Positions 42,966-52,012 of a DNA stretch of 64,000 nucleotides are shown piece by piece (positions within the stretch are counted from its first letter, which is position 1; each line of letters opens with the position of its first letter). The translations under genes and the position numbers were made by a program. This DNA is from Lachnospiraceae bacterium (GTDB lineage: Bacteria; Bacillota; Clostridia; Lachnospirales; Lachnospiraceae), in contig CABJAM010000007.1 in assembly GCA_902363555.1 (NCBI GenBank), forward strand, positions 124,001-188,000, given 5' to 3'. Below the pieces are notes generated by a model that was not told the origin of the DNA, did no database searches, and saw nothing but the letters and a program-made list of their open reading frames with translations.

Positions 42966-44654
42966 CTATATATCCTGTAATTTTTGTTCCTTCATCTTTC
43001 GTTTCTCATCATACATCAACTGATCCGCACGCATATAAAGATCCAGTACACTGTCATTTTCCGGCCTCAGACAATCCCAGCCCAGCGCCACATCCAGATG
43101 GATGTCATTGGCTTTATTATAGCTTTCCAGCAGACTGTGAATCTGTTCCATACTGTCTAAAACCTGTGTTTCGTCGGCATTATATAAAAACATGACAAAT
43201 TCATCACCGCCGGTGCGGTATACATTCGCCACACACTCACTGAATATGCGGGCGGTCTGACTGATAGCCACATCGCCGGCACTGTGGCCATAAGTATCAT
43301 TGATTACCTTCAGGTTATTTATATCCGCTGTAATGCACCACAGTGGCATATGCTGCGCCCACGCCACCGATAGCTGCATCAGCTTCTGTTCAAAAGCCGC
43401 CCTGTTGCCGATGTTTGTAAGCGCATCGGTATAGGCCATCTTTTCATAAATAGATCCGCGGATGGTTTTCATATACATATCAAAATACAGCATGATCACC
43501 TGGCGCATCTGCACGATCACAAAAATCAGCACGCCCATCTGGAAGAAAAAGCTGTTTTCCGTCACAAGCCCCGGAATATAGAACATGACAAGGTCCAAAA
43601 CGGCTCCGATAACAATGGGCAGCATGGAATAGCCAAACCTTTTCACAGAAGCATGGCCTTTATCCCTGTTAAAAAAGATAAAGCCGATCACACAAATAAT
43701 GGACAAAATATCGATGAGATGGGTCGCCTTAAGCATCTGGCGCAGATCCAGTATATTGAAAAAGTTCAGCAGCGCCTGGGCAAAAAAGTTAAAAAACGCC
43801 AGGCTTAACACGATGTTTATATATTTCCAGCAGGACTTTTTCGCGTATTCCTTTAAAAGCATCAGCATAGGCACCGGCAGCAGTGCCAGAGTCAAAAAAT
43901 CCAGCAGATAGATAACGTAGCTGTTGGATACAAAGAGATGGATCACCTCGGTTTCACAAAATGCGTAAACAGCAAATATAACGGCAAAAGCGCTGATGTA
44001 GAGTAAATTTCTTGGCCAGCCCGATATTTTTCTCAGCCCATGCGCCAGGAAGAAAAGTGCAATGCCAAAGCTTAAGATCAGGCAGATGATGATGACGGAC
44101 AGCATATCGGAACGGAAAATATGATTGATGATCGCCCCTTTCGGCGCGACCAGAGGCGTGTCCACCGTGTAAACGATACTGCTGCCCAAAAGCGGCCGCA
44201 GTACGATCTGCAGCGCCTTTCCCCCATAATCCGACGACAGGCTGATCATATGATAAACATTTCCCGGTGTTTTTGACATACCTTTGCCAAAGGTCTCATG
44301 GGAATAGATTTCCTCGCCATCCATAAAGACCCGAATATCCATATGGTTTGTTGCAAAAAGCATCACCGGCTGTGTTCCCACATCGCACATTTCCGGTAAT
44401 GTACAGCTCAGCACATAGTCGCCCTCCCCGGAAAAGCTCATCTCCATAGGCATGTTCACAGCCTGTGGGGCGCTTTCATCCGGACGCGTCAAAGACCACC
44501 CATCACTAAGCGAATGGCTGTGGCTTAAAAGCATGGGCTTTCTATAGACATCCCGATACAGAGTTCCCGCCACCATACATAAAATAAATATCATAGCGAA
44601 TGCCGTAATAAAAAAAGCGATGCTGAATTTGTTTTTTATCTGTTCACGCTTCAT
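42966..44654 (-). CDS. Membrane-bound GGDEF diguanylate cyclase with extracytoplasmic sensor
   Basis: A 562-residue protein. A first membrane segment (about 10-32) is followed by an extracytoplasmic beta-rich domain (about 40-190) and a block of about seven membrane helices (about 195-400), like 7TMR-DISM receptors. The C-terminal GGDEF domain has the intact active site RTGGDEFVMF (about residues 478-487) and YTDALTNIGNRAAF. It should make cyclic di-GMP in response to an outside signal. The ATG at 44654 has AAGGAT upstream; a TTG ten codons earlier is an alternative. No EAL domain is seen. Confidence 0.9.
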   Translation of the reverse strand: MKREQIKNKFSIAFFITAFAMIFILCMVAGTLYRDVYRKPMLLSHSHSLSDGWSLTRPDESAPQAVNMPMEMSFSGEGDYVLSCTLPEMCDVGTQPVMLFATNHMDIRVFMDGEEIYSHETFGKGMSKTPGNVYHMISLSSDYGGKALQIVLRPLLGSSIVYTVDTPLVAPKGAIINHIFRSDMLSVIIICLILSFGIALFFLAHGLRKISGWPRNLLYISAFAVIFAVYAFCETEVIHLFVSNSYVIYLLDFLTLALLPVPMLMLLKEYAKKSCWKYINIVLSLAFFNFFAQALLNFFNILDLRQMLKATHLIDILSIICVIGFIFFNRDKGHASVKRFGYSMLPIVIGAVLDLVMFYIPGLVTENSFFFQMGVLIFVIVQMRQVIMLYFDMYMKTIRGSIYEKMAYTDALTNIGNRAAFEQKLMQLSVAWAQHMPLWCITADINNLKVINDTYGHSAGDVAISQTARIFSECVANVYRTGGDEFVMFLYNADETQVLDSMEQIHSLLESYNKANDIHLDVALGWDCLRPENDSVLDLYMRADQLMYDEKRKMKEQKLQDI

Positions 44655-44684
44655 CACAGTATCCTTATCCTTACAGTTATGCAA

Positions 44685-44707
44685 AACGCCGGCAGTCAGC
44701 CGGCGTT
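44685..44707 (-). terminator. Terminator of the second sugar ABC operon
   Basis: A perfect 9-bp stem AACGCCGGC (44685-44693)/GCCGGCGTT (44699-44707) with an AGTCA-type loop; TTTT follows on the minus strand, just beyond the last permease gene. Confidence 0.75.
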
Positions 44708-44772
44708 ATCACTTTTATCCGTGGTCCTGTTACCACCATTATAATAGTTTCTGCGTATAACTGCAAGAAATT

Positions 44773-45660
44773 TTATCCTTTGACGGCCCCGATGGATATC
44801 CCTTTTACAAGATATTTCTGCATAAACGGATATATCACCAGGATTGGCAGTATACCAATAACTGCAACCGCCATTTTGATTCCGGTCGTAGGCATGGCGG
44901 CCGAGGCCTCGGCCAAATTGGCGCCGCCGGCGCCGCTGGCGATAAATTGAGCATCCATAAGCATACGGTTCAGGATGTTCTGGATACTGAACAGCTTTGT
45001 ATCGGTAATATAATACAGGCCATTGGTCCAGTTATTCCAGTAATTCAGTCCTACCAAAAGCGCCAGAGACGCCACCATTGGCTTTGACAGAGGAAAGATG
45101 ATCTGAGCAACAATACGGAACTCACCGGCCCCGTCGATTCGCGCCGCCTCAATAAGCGCATCCGGAATATTGGAAGTAAAATAGGTCCGCATCATAATCA
45201 CATAAAAAGCACTGAGCAGCAGTCCTGGAATGAGCAGTGCAAAGATTGTATTTTTAATATGGAAAATCTGCGTCCACATCATATAAGATGGCACAAGTCC
45301 GCCATTAAACAACATTGTAAAAAATATAAAAAACGCGATTCCGTTCCTGCCGGGCAGCTCCCTTCGCGATAAAGGATAGCCCATGAGCACCGTCAATAAA
45401 ATACTGATGGTCGTTCCTACCACCGTAATAAATATAGTAATGCCGTAGCCCCGGACGATTTTGGCCGCACTGGTCAGCAGATATTCGTAGGACGCCAGAC
45501 TGAACGCCTTTGGAATCAGTGCGTAGCCGCCGGTAATCAGCGCATTCTCATCAGTAAAGGATGAGGCTACCAGCAGCAGAAACGGGAATACACAGGCCAG
45601 AGCCAGCAGGGCCATGACCAGGTTTACGCCAAGCTGATAACCCCTTTTTTTAACAACCAT
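44773..45660 (-). CDS. Sugar ABC transporter permease (LplC/YtcP-like), second system
   Basis: A 295-residue membrane protein of the MalG-type half, closely resembling the permease at 14728. The EAA loop reads LIEAARIDGAGEFRIVAQII followed by FPLSKP, and the C-terminus is VKGISIGAVKG. AGGAGG precedes the ATG. It is the last gene of a binding protein-permease-permease order, the reverse of the first system. A 31-bp hairpin separates it from the preceding permease gene. Confidence 0.9.
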   Translation of the reverse strand: MVVKKRGYQLGVNLVMALLALACVFPFLLLVASSFTDENALITGGYALIPKAFSLASYEYLLTSAAKIVRGYGITIFITVVGTTISILLTVLMGYPLSRRELPGRNGIAFFIFFTMLFNGGLVPSYMMWTQIFHIKNTIFALLIPGLLLSAFYVIMMRTYFTSNIPDALIEAARIDGAGEFRIVAQIIFPLSKPMVASLALLVGLNYWNNWTNGLYYITDTKLFSIQNILNRMLMDAQFIASGAGGANLAEASAAMPTTGIKMAVAVIGILPILVIYPFMQKYLVKGISIGAVKG

Positions 45661-45680
45661 AGCTTTTCCTCCTCGTATTT

Positions 45681-45711
45681 ATCAGGGCGTTCCAGCCGTA
45701 AAATCCCTGAT
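45681..45711. repeat. ATCAGGG hairpin between the permease genes
   Basis: ATCAGGG (45681-45687) pairs with CCCTGAT (45705-45711) in the 78-bp gap between the two permease genes. It shares the AATCCCTGA half with 40139-40168. Confidence 0.65.
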
Positions 45712-45738
45712 CCATTTTCGATTTTGCGCGATTCCTGT

Positions 45739-46677
45739 TTAAAATAGCGCCTGCTCCTTATCAATCCTGCCGGTCACATAGTTGGCCAGCAATACAACGG
45801 CAAAGCCTACCAGTGACTGATAAAATCCGGCGGCCGACGCCCGGCCCACATCGTTGAGCTGTAAAAGTCCCCGGTACACATAGGTATCGATGGTGTTAGT
45901 CACATCCATCAGCGGCCCGGAATTCATAGGCACCTGATAAAACAGGCCGAAGTCCGAGTAGAAAATCCGTCCCACATTCATCAGGGTCAGCGTAATGATC
46001 GTAGGCTTTAAGGAGGGCAGGGTGATGTGCAGAATCTGCTGCCATTTGCCGGCCCCATCCACGACCGCCGCCTCATAATAAGATGTATCGATACCGATCA
46101 CCGTAGCATAATATAAAATGCAACTGTAACCAAAACCCTTCCAGAGATTTACAATCGTCAGGATGACCGGCCAGTATTGAGGTTTTGTATACCATGATAT
46201 CCCCTCAAACCCCAGTGGCTCCAAAATAGATTTATTGATAAAGCCGCTATTGTTACTGAGCATGGCAAAGACAAGATAGCTGACAACGACCATCGAAATG
46301 AGAAATGGCAGCAGCACCGATGTCTGATACAGCTTTTTTAGCTTTACGGACGCAATCTCATTGAGTAATATGGCCACAGCCACGCCCAGCACAGTTCCCA
46401 GTACTATAAATACCAGATTATAGAGCAATGTATTTCTGGTGATGAGCCAGGCGTCCGATGTTTTAAATAAAAACTCAAAGTTGGACAATCCTACCCATGG
46501 ACTTTTAAATATGCCCAGACTGTAATTGATCCGTTTAAATGCAATGAACAGTCCCATGATCGGTATGTAGTTATTAATGACAAGATAGATGATCCCGGGG
46601 GCCAGCATAATGTACAGCGGAATAAATCTTCGTATCTTCGTTTTTCTTTTGTAGGCATACGCCTGTTCTTTTTCCAT
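45739..46677 (-). CDS. Sugar ABC transporter permease (LplB/YteP-like), second system
   Basis: A 312-residue membrane protein. A basic N-terminus (YKRKTKIRRFIPLYIM) precedes the first membrane segment. The EAA loop is YYEAAVVDGAGKWQQILHIT followed by LPSLKP, and the C-terminus GRIDKEQALF is typical. GGAGG lies just before the ATG at 46677; an ATG five codons upstream has a poorer site. It works with the LplC-like partner and the binding protein. No ATPase gene is present in this locus. Confidence 0.9.
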   Translation of the reverse strand: MEKEQAYAYKRKTKIRRFIPLYIMLAPGIIYLVINNYIPIMGLFIAFKRINYSLGIFKSPWVGLSNFEFLFKTSDAWLITRNTLLYNLVFIVLGTVLGVAVAILLNEIASVKLKKLYQTSVLLPFLISMVVVSYLVFAMLSNNSGFINKSILEPLGFEGISWYTKPQYWPVILTIVNLWKGFGYSCILYYATVIGIDTSYYEAAVVDGAGKWQQILHITLPSLKPTIITLTLMNVGRIFYSDFGLFYQVPMNSGPLMDVTNTIDTYVYRGLLQLNDVGRASAAGFYQSLVGFAVVLLANYVTGRIDKEQALF

Positions 46678-46711
46678 AGTTCCTCCAGTCATCCTGCATC
46701 TAAATTATCTG

Positions 46712-46744
46712 CCGGCAGGAATCCTTACAGGAAATCCCTGCCGG
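46712..46744. repeat. CCGGCAGG hairpin between binding-protein and permease genes
   Basis: CCGGCAGG (46712-46719) pairs with CCTGCCGG (46737-46744). The inner CAGGAAATCCCTG part resembles the loop side of the hairpins at 40139 and 45681. Its position downstream of the binding-protein gene would suit 3'-end protection of that message. Confidence 0.65.
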
Positions 46745-46761
46745 TGTGCACCCCAGCGCTG

Positions 46762-48345
46762 CTATTTTAAAAATGCATCCAACTGGCTCTGCTTAGCCGT
46801 GATAATATCGTCGATGCCGGCGGCTTTGAGCTCCTCGTTAAACTTCTGAAGCGCCGACGTTACATCTCCTGCAGCTCCGGCCATCAACGCCCATTTATAC
46901 TTACTGACCACATTGGTGCAGGCAGTCACCTGATTGATCACCTCTGTGTTATCGTATACGAAGCCAAGGGCCTTGGACACAACTGCGGATTCATTGAGCT
47001 GCTTACAGGCTTCCCAGTAATCGGCAGGATTCGGTGCCCATACCGGAACCAGAAATTCATTGGGCATCATCCACTGCAGACCAGTGGCGTAACCGGAGCT
47101 TGTACCGTCCACACCTTCAGGATAGTCAATAACGCCGTTGTACTGACTCTTATCGGTATAAATATAGTTGACGTCCTCTATACCACAGCACAGCAGTGTG
47201 GAAAGCTCAGCATTCGTCTCCAGCTCCATCAGATACTTAAATGCTGCATCCGGATTGGCCGAACTTGCGGGGATGCCCCAATAGCAGGATGCATTTTTAT
47301 TACTCGAATAAATTCCCGACAGAGGGAATTGAACCATTTCGTATTGACAAAGCCGCGTTGCGCCCTCCTCCGGATAAACATTGTAGGCCGCAAAGGCTCC
47401 CACGGAATTGCCCGCGCGCATGGGAACAATATAAAATCCAGCGGTATTATTCAGCGCATCCTTCATAATCAGGCCTTCCTCGTACCACTGATTCATTGTC
47501 TCACAGAAAGATCTGAATTCTTCGGTTTCATAATAATTTTCAACATGGGTGCTCTGGCCCGCATCCATTAAGACGCCCAGCTCGTCGCCCAGATTATCGA
47601 TCTGATGATAAGGGTCCAGGATCAACATAGAGCTGTTCTGAGGAATAACGATATCCATTTCCGGATGAAGCTCCTGAGCTTTTTTTAGAACCTTATAAAG
47701 AGAATCCAGGTCTTTAACCTCCGCCTTGTCAAAACCTGTCTCCTCAAAAATATCCTTCCGCATCACAAATCCCATACCGCCGCCGCGCTCGCCGGCCGTG
47801 GGGATACCATAAAGCTGGCCGTTGACCCGGCCGACATTGATAAATTTTTCACCCACGATACTGTCCAGAACTTCCTTATTTGCTTCATAATAAGAATCCA
47901 GCGCCATGGCCTGACCGTTGGCCACAAGTGTGGATATGGTCGTATTATACCAGGGCATCAGATCCACAACCTCACCGCCGGATAAAATCAGGTTAGTCTG
48001 CTCGGACCACACACCAGTGGCAATAAATGTGATTTTCGCCTCAATACCGATGGTTTTTCGGGTGATTTCATTCATCCTTTCCACAACAGCCTCCGCATCG
48101 GCCATATCGCTGGCACCCGGGGCGATCACATTGATCGTCTGGATTTCCCCGGCAGCCTGAGAGCTTTCGCCATCGCCCAAGTTCCCATCCGCCTTGCCGT
48201 CATCCACACTTCCGGATGCAGCCTTTCCTGCTGTGTCGGTACTTCCCACGCCTGAATCCTTTGCTGCTTTACTGCCTGAAGAACACCCGACAAGCATGGA
48301 CACAACCATGATCATGGACAACAAAATCGCTAATGTCTTTTTCAT
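46762..48345 (-). CDS. Sugar ABC transporter substrate-binding lipoprotein, second system
   Basis: A 527-residue lipoprotein: signal MKKTLAILLSMIMVVSMLVG, Cys20 in LVGCSSG, a Ser/Gly/Asp-rich linker to about 60, then a family 1 binding domain (INVIAPGASDMADAEAVVER onward). It ends KQSQLDAFLK, like other LplA-type proteins. AGGAGAAG precedes the ATG at 48345. It has its own promoter at 48382-48411 behind the response-regulator gene. The ligand is unknown; the linked sulfatase and galactosidase suggest a host or marine-type galactan fragment, which is inference. Confidence 0.88.
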   Translation of the reverse strand: MKKTLAILLSMIMVVSMLVGCSSGSKAAKDSGVGSTDTAGKAASGSVDDGKADGNLGDGESSQAAGEIQTINVIAPGASDMADAEAVVERMNEITRKTIGIEAKITFIATGVWSEQTNLILSGGEVVDLMPWYNTTISTLVANGQAMALDSYYEANKEVLDSIVGEKFINVGRVNGQLYGIPTAGERGGGMGFVMRKDIFEETGFDKAEVKDLDSLYKVLKKAQELHPEMDIVIPQNSSMLILDPYHQIDNLGDELGVLMDAGQSTHVENYYETEEFRSFCETMNQWYEEGLIMKDALNNTAGFYIVPMRAGNSVGAFAAYNVYPEEGATRLCQYEMVQFPLSGIYSSNKNASCYWGIPASSANPDAAFKYLMELETNAELSTLLCCGIEDVNYIYTDKSQYNGVIDYPEGVDGTSSGYATGLQWMMPNEFLVPVWAPNPADYWEACKQLNESAVVSKALGFVYDNTEVINQVTACTNVVSKYKWALMAGAAGDVTSALQKFNEELKAAGIDDIITAKQSQLDAFLK

Positions 48346-48366
48346 AAACTTTCTTCTCCTTTTGTT

Positions 48367-48412
48367 TTTGATAGTCTTATGATAATATGTTTTTCCCGAT
48401 CCAACTATCAAA
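48367..48412 (-). promoter_or_regulatory. Promoter of the second ABC operon with inverted ACTATCAAA sites
   Basis: Reading leftwards, TTGATA (48411-48406), an 18-bp spacer and TATTAT (48387-48382) form a usable promoter. ACTATCAAA (48404-48412) and its perfect inverse TTTGATAGT (48367-48375) flank the -10. The GATAGT core also occurs in the repeats at 16741-16770 before the first ABC operon. Confidence 0.5.
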
Positions 48413-48425
48413 TTAACGACCTGGA

Positions 48426-50057
48426 TTATTGTGTTAGCGACGTCCTGCGATGCGTCTGCCGATACTCCTGGGGCGTCATGTTCTCCAGCTTCTTGAAAGT
48501 CTGAGTGAAATGGGAGAAGTTTACATAACCTACCTTTGAGGCAATGATACTAATAGAAAAATCTGATTCCACCAGAAGCGATTTCGCCAGCTTCATCTTC
48601 TCCATAAGTACGTAGTCCTTGAGAAGGTAACCCGTTTCTTTTTTAAAAAGCCGGGTCAGATAATCCGGACTTAAATATACCTGGCGGGCAATCTCTGTTC
48701 TGGACAGATTTTTATCTAGATTTGCCCGTATATAGCTTCTGGCCTTTTCAAACTGAGACTGCTCCATATCCCGCAGCGTCAGATTATCCGTATGCCGGCG
48801 CATGTAGTCCAGCATATAATCCACCATAGTCATCATATCGTCCACAGTAACCGCAGCCTTAATGTAATCGTCATAAGAAAATTCCGGCCGGAACATTTCA
48901 TAAACACGATGGCCACTCTCACTCATCACAGCCATGATCATCTGCATAAAGCTTTGATGGAATTTAAGCAGAATATCCGCCGTCATTTTATTTTTACGCA
49001 CCATCTCCTGGATATAGCTGTAAATCTCATCCCGGACAATAAGTACGTGGCCCTGGCGCAGCAGATTCCCAAGACGCTCCATATCCGGCAGATCCACGAC
49101 ATTCCCGCTAAAATCCATACCTGTATTTTTAACCGCATCGGATAAATAAAACACATCTGTCCGGGAAGTTACATTATCCTTTTCCATCCGCTGCAACCGC
49201 TCCAGCTGCTTCGGAATCTCCCCCGCCGGCACCGGCTCCCCCACATATATCGCTATGGAAAATTTCAGCGGCTCCAGACAGAAGCTGACAAAGTCTTCAA
49301 GGACCTGGCTCACCTTAGGATCAAAGGCATCCTCACGGCTGCTGCCATAAAAAAGCGGCACATACTCGTAATCCTTTAGCTGAGTCATCATAAATGCCTT
49401 TCCTTTTTCCGCAGACATCTCGGAGAGGATATTATTAAAGGCAAAGCCGATCAGGCGCTGATCCTTTTCGTCCAGGCGGGATTTCCACTTCAATATCTGG
49501 ATGATCATCGGACAAAAAAGAGTCTCTTTATCCACAGCAAATTTCATTTTCTGAAAGTTCTCAAAAATATTATCATAATCCCTGTTATAGCCCAAAATCA
49601 GATTCCGGACAAGATTGTCCACAATCAGGTCCTCATTTTCCCGGGCAACCTCGCCATATTCTCTGAGCTGTTGTTCTCTGCGCTTTTCCAGGATTTTATT
49701 AATGGCCTTTGATACAGCGGCCTCGATCTGCTCATATGTCGCCGGCTGTAAAATATAGTCAAAGCTGCCTAAATGGATAGCCTCTCTCGCATATTCAAAA
49801 TCTGCATGAGAAGTAAGGAAAATACACTCTGTTTCCGGGTAATTCCGCCGTACCCAGGCAAACAGCTTTAGCCCGTTTTCTCTGGGCATTTCAATGTCAC
49901 AGAGCATAATATCCGGCGGCGCTTCTGAAAAAATCCGGCGGGCCATGTCCGCATCAAAGGCCACGGATAATTCGTCAATCCTCAGCAGCTCCCAGTTTAC
50001 TCCATTTTTAATACCATCGACCACATCCAGTTGGTCGTCAATGATGATCAGCTTCAT
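48426..50057 (-). CDS. YesN-type response regulator with AraC DNA-binding domain, second system
   Basis: A 543-residue regulator. The receiver (1-120) has IIIDDQLDVV and the phosphoacceptor in MLCDIEMP, but the conserved Lys-Pro reads DYILQPATYEQ, with Gln in place of Lys. A middle region and AraC HTH (about 440-540, QVYLSPDYLTRLFKKETGYL and ASKVGYVNFSHFTQTFKKLE) follow. AGAGGAG lies 8 nt before the ATG at 50057. Its start overlaps the kinase gene by 20 nt. It probably controls the ABC operon directly downstream. Confidence 0.92.
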   Translation of the reverse strand: MKLIIIDDQLDVVDGIKNGVNWELLRIDELSVAFDADMARRIFSEAPPDIMLCDIEMPRENGLKLFAWVRRNYPETECIFLTSHADFEYAREAIHLGSFDYILQPATYEQIEAAVSKAINKILEKRREQQLREYGEVARENEDLIVDNLVRNLILGYNRDYDNIFENFQKMKFAVDKETLFCPMIIQILKWKSRLDEKDQRLIGFAFNNILSEMSAEKGKAFMMTQLKDYEYVPLFYGSSREDAFDPKVSQVLEDFVSFCLEPLKFSIAIYVGEPVPAGEIPKQLERLQRMEKDNVTSRTDVFYLSDAVKNTGMDFSGNVVDLPDMERLGNLLRQGHVLIVRDEIYSYIQEMVRKNKMTADILLKFHQSFMQMIMAVMSESGHRVYEMFRPEFSYDDYIKAAVTVDDMMTMVDYMLDYMRRHTDNLTLRDMEQSQFEKARSYIRANLDKNLSRTEIARQVYLSPDYLTRLFKKETGYLLKDYVLMEKMKLAKSLLVESDFSISIIASKVGYVNFSHFTQTFKKLENMTPQEYRQTHRRTSLTQ

Positions 50058-51768
50058 CCGCGCGTCTCCTCTCCGGTATGATAATTTCCGCCAGCGCCCC
50101 TTCCTCAGTGTTACGGAAAGCGATTTCCACAGCAGTGCCAAAAATCAGACGCAGACGATTTTTTACGTTACAGATGCCCACATGGGTATCCGAGTAAATA
50201 TTTTCCTCCTGACATGTAAGCCATTCCAGTATATCCGGGGCATAACCATTGCCATTATCCTGAATCATAATGTCCAGAAAATCCCCCGCTTCGGTTTTAA
50301 GCTGGCGGCAGCAGACCCGTATCACCAGATGCTCCTCACGGCTGTCCGCATATTTAATGGCATTTTCCACAAAGGTCTGGATCACCAGAGGCGGCACAAG
50401 ACAGCCGCCAAGCCAGGAGGATACGTCAATAATACAGATGACCTCGCTCACACTGGCCATATTGTAAAGCCTCACATAATTTTTTGTATACTCCAGCTCC
50501 TCCTCCAGCGCCACAAGACTTAAATTTTCCCGGAAAATGTAGCGCAAATGATTGGATATCGACAAAACCATGGCCTGAATCTTCTCATACTTTTTCATTT
50601 GTGCCATACCATATATATTTTTCAGGCAATTCAGGAAAAAGTGCGGTTTTAACTGAAGCTGCAAATATTGGAGCTGAGCCTTTTGCTTTTCCAGCCGCAT
50701 CTCATAGGACTGGATTTTTAAATGTCGGATTTCCTCCAGCATCATATTAAATGTACTGCTCATCTGCTTAAATTCCGAGACTGCATAGACCCCCTCATCC
50801 CGAACTTCCAGATGGCCGCCGGCAATTTCCTCCATAATGTGGGTCAAATGCTCCAGCGGTTCGATGATGGAAAGCCGGATAAAACGCCAGCAGATGAAGA
50901 TGACGATCAGAGCCAGCACGAAAATAACGGTTAAAATCATCAGAATGATCCCCGATTGACTGATGAGATGGGAATTCGGTATAATCAGGCAGATATCCAG
51001 ACCAGTGCCAGAAATATTCCGCCCGACCACGTAGGCATTTCTTCGATTTCCGGTAGTATGATAATCTGCGTACTCTTCCGGAAAGGTAATGCCGTTGTCC
51101 GCCACGAAGCTTTCGTTATACACCACATTGTGGTCAAACCGGTATACGACTGTGCTTGTAAGCTGATGATCCCCGTCCACTGTGGGCGTAGATATATGTG
51201 ACAGCTCAAAGGCTGCCCCAATGTATGTATTATTCTGACCGAAGCACCGGAAAAGAAAGACGCGGCCCGCCACCGTCATCATCTGCCAACCCAGCACGGA
51301 CGGATTGTCTGTCGCTTTAAAATAGGCCCTGAGATGATTTTTTACCTGATCCTTAAACTGCATTTCTTTACTATACGCCAGAGAAAAATAATCCCGGTAA
51401 GTATCGTTGATCTCACTGTATAAAAAGAACATGTCCACATTGCCCGAGGTGGTTTCTTTAAAAGCGAAATCATTGATCAGATTCTGCGAAGCTATAACCG
51501 CATCGATTGCCGCGGCCTTGCGCCGCAGCACACCGTAATCCGCGCCCTGGCTCACCTTGGCGGAGCAGTATTTTTCCGTATCCCTCAGTACCTTTTCAAA
51601 ATTATCTGCATAAAGGTTTACTGCATTAACACTGGAATTGACCAGATCCTTTCGATATACGCTCAGGGCGTACATGTTATAGCCGCCGAGAAATACCGTC
51701 AGGACCATCAGTGCCGCCAGCATCAGCCATATAAAATTTTTGATGGAAAATCCCTTTAATTTTTCCAA
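50038..51768 (-). CDS. YesM-type sensor histidine kinase, second system
   Basis: A 576-residue membrane kinase. TM1 is about 12-34 and TM2 about 270-295 (IILMILTVIFVLALIVIFIC), with a ~235-residue extracellular sensor between. HAMP follows, then His_kinase with QLKPHFFLNCLKNIYG, the N box FVENAIKYADS and G boxes DNGNGY and HVGICNV. The start is a TTG, supported by GGGAGG 7 nt before it. The leader holds the perfect 29-bp palindrome. It is the intact counterpart of the broken kinase at 9669. Confidence 0.92.
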   Translation of the reverse strand: MEKLKGFSIKNFIWLMLAALMVLTVFLGGYNMYALSVYRKDLVNSSVNAVNLYADNFEKVLRDTEKYCSAKVSQGADYGVLRRKAAAIDAVIASQNLINDFAFKETTSGNVDMFFLYSEINDTYRDYFSLAYSKEMQFKDQVKNHLRAYFKATDNPSVLGWQMMTVAGRVFLFRCFGQNNTYIGAAFELSHISTPTVDGDHQLTSTVVYRFDHNVVYNESFVADNGITFPEEYADYHTTGNRRNAYVVGRNISGTGLDICLIIPNSHLISQSGIILMILTVIFVLALIVIFICWRFIRLSIIEPLEHLTHIMEEIAGGHLEVRDEGVYAVSEFKQMSSTFNMMLEEIRHLKIQSYEMRLEKQKAQLQYLQLQLKPHFFLNCLKNIYGMAQMKKYEKIQAMVLSISNHLRYIFRENLSLVALEEELEYTKNYVRLYNMASVSEVICIIDVSSWLGGCLVPPLVIQTFVENAIKYADSREEHLVIRVCCRQLKTEAGDFLDIMIQDNGNGYAPDILEWLTCQEENIYSDTHVGICNVKNRLRLIFGTAVEIAFRNTEEGALAEIIIPERRRADEADHH

Positions 51769-51790
51769 ATTGATTCCTCCCCCAAATCCT

Positions 51791-51819
51791 GTAACCGTTC
51801 AGAGGGGCCGAACGGTTAC
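51791..51819. repeat. Perfect GTAACCGTTC/GAACGGTTAC palindrome
   Basis: 10-bp arms (51791-51800 and 51810-51819) pair perfectly around a 9-nt loop, 23 bp upstream of the kinase start. This is the best copy of a family also seen, more degenerate, at 924, 6599, 23099, 53542 and 58756. Confidence 0.9.
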
Positions 51820-51930
51820 GAAAGCTTTACATTCCTTCATTATACAAGAACGCCGACGCTATGGCTATCAAAAATAATACCTGTTTTGTTTGATAAACGT
51901 TCTTGGCTTGCTTCCACGGAATTAAATTTA

Positions 51931-51970
51931 AAAGCCGTCGCTGCAATTCTAAAATCACAGTAACGGCTTT
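51931..51970 (-). terminator. Terminator-like hairpin after the sulfatase gene
   Basis: AAAGCCGT (51931-51938) pairs with ACGGCTTT (51963-51970) with a 24-nt loop; TTTAAATTT follows on the minus strand. Confidence 0.55.
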
Positions 51971-52012
51971 CAGTAAAACAGGTCATATTAAATTATATAA
52001 CATTATGTAAAC

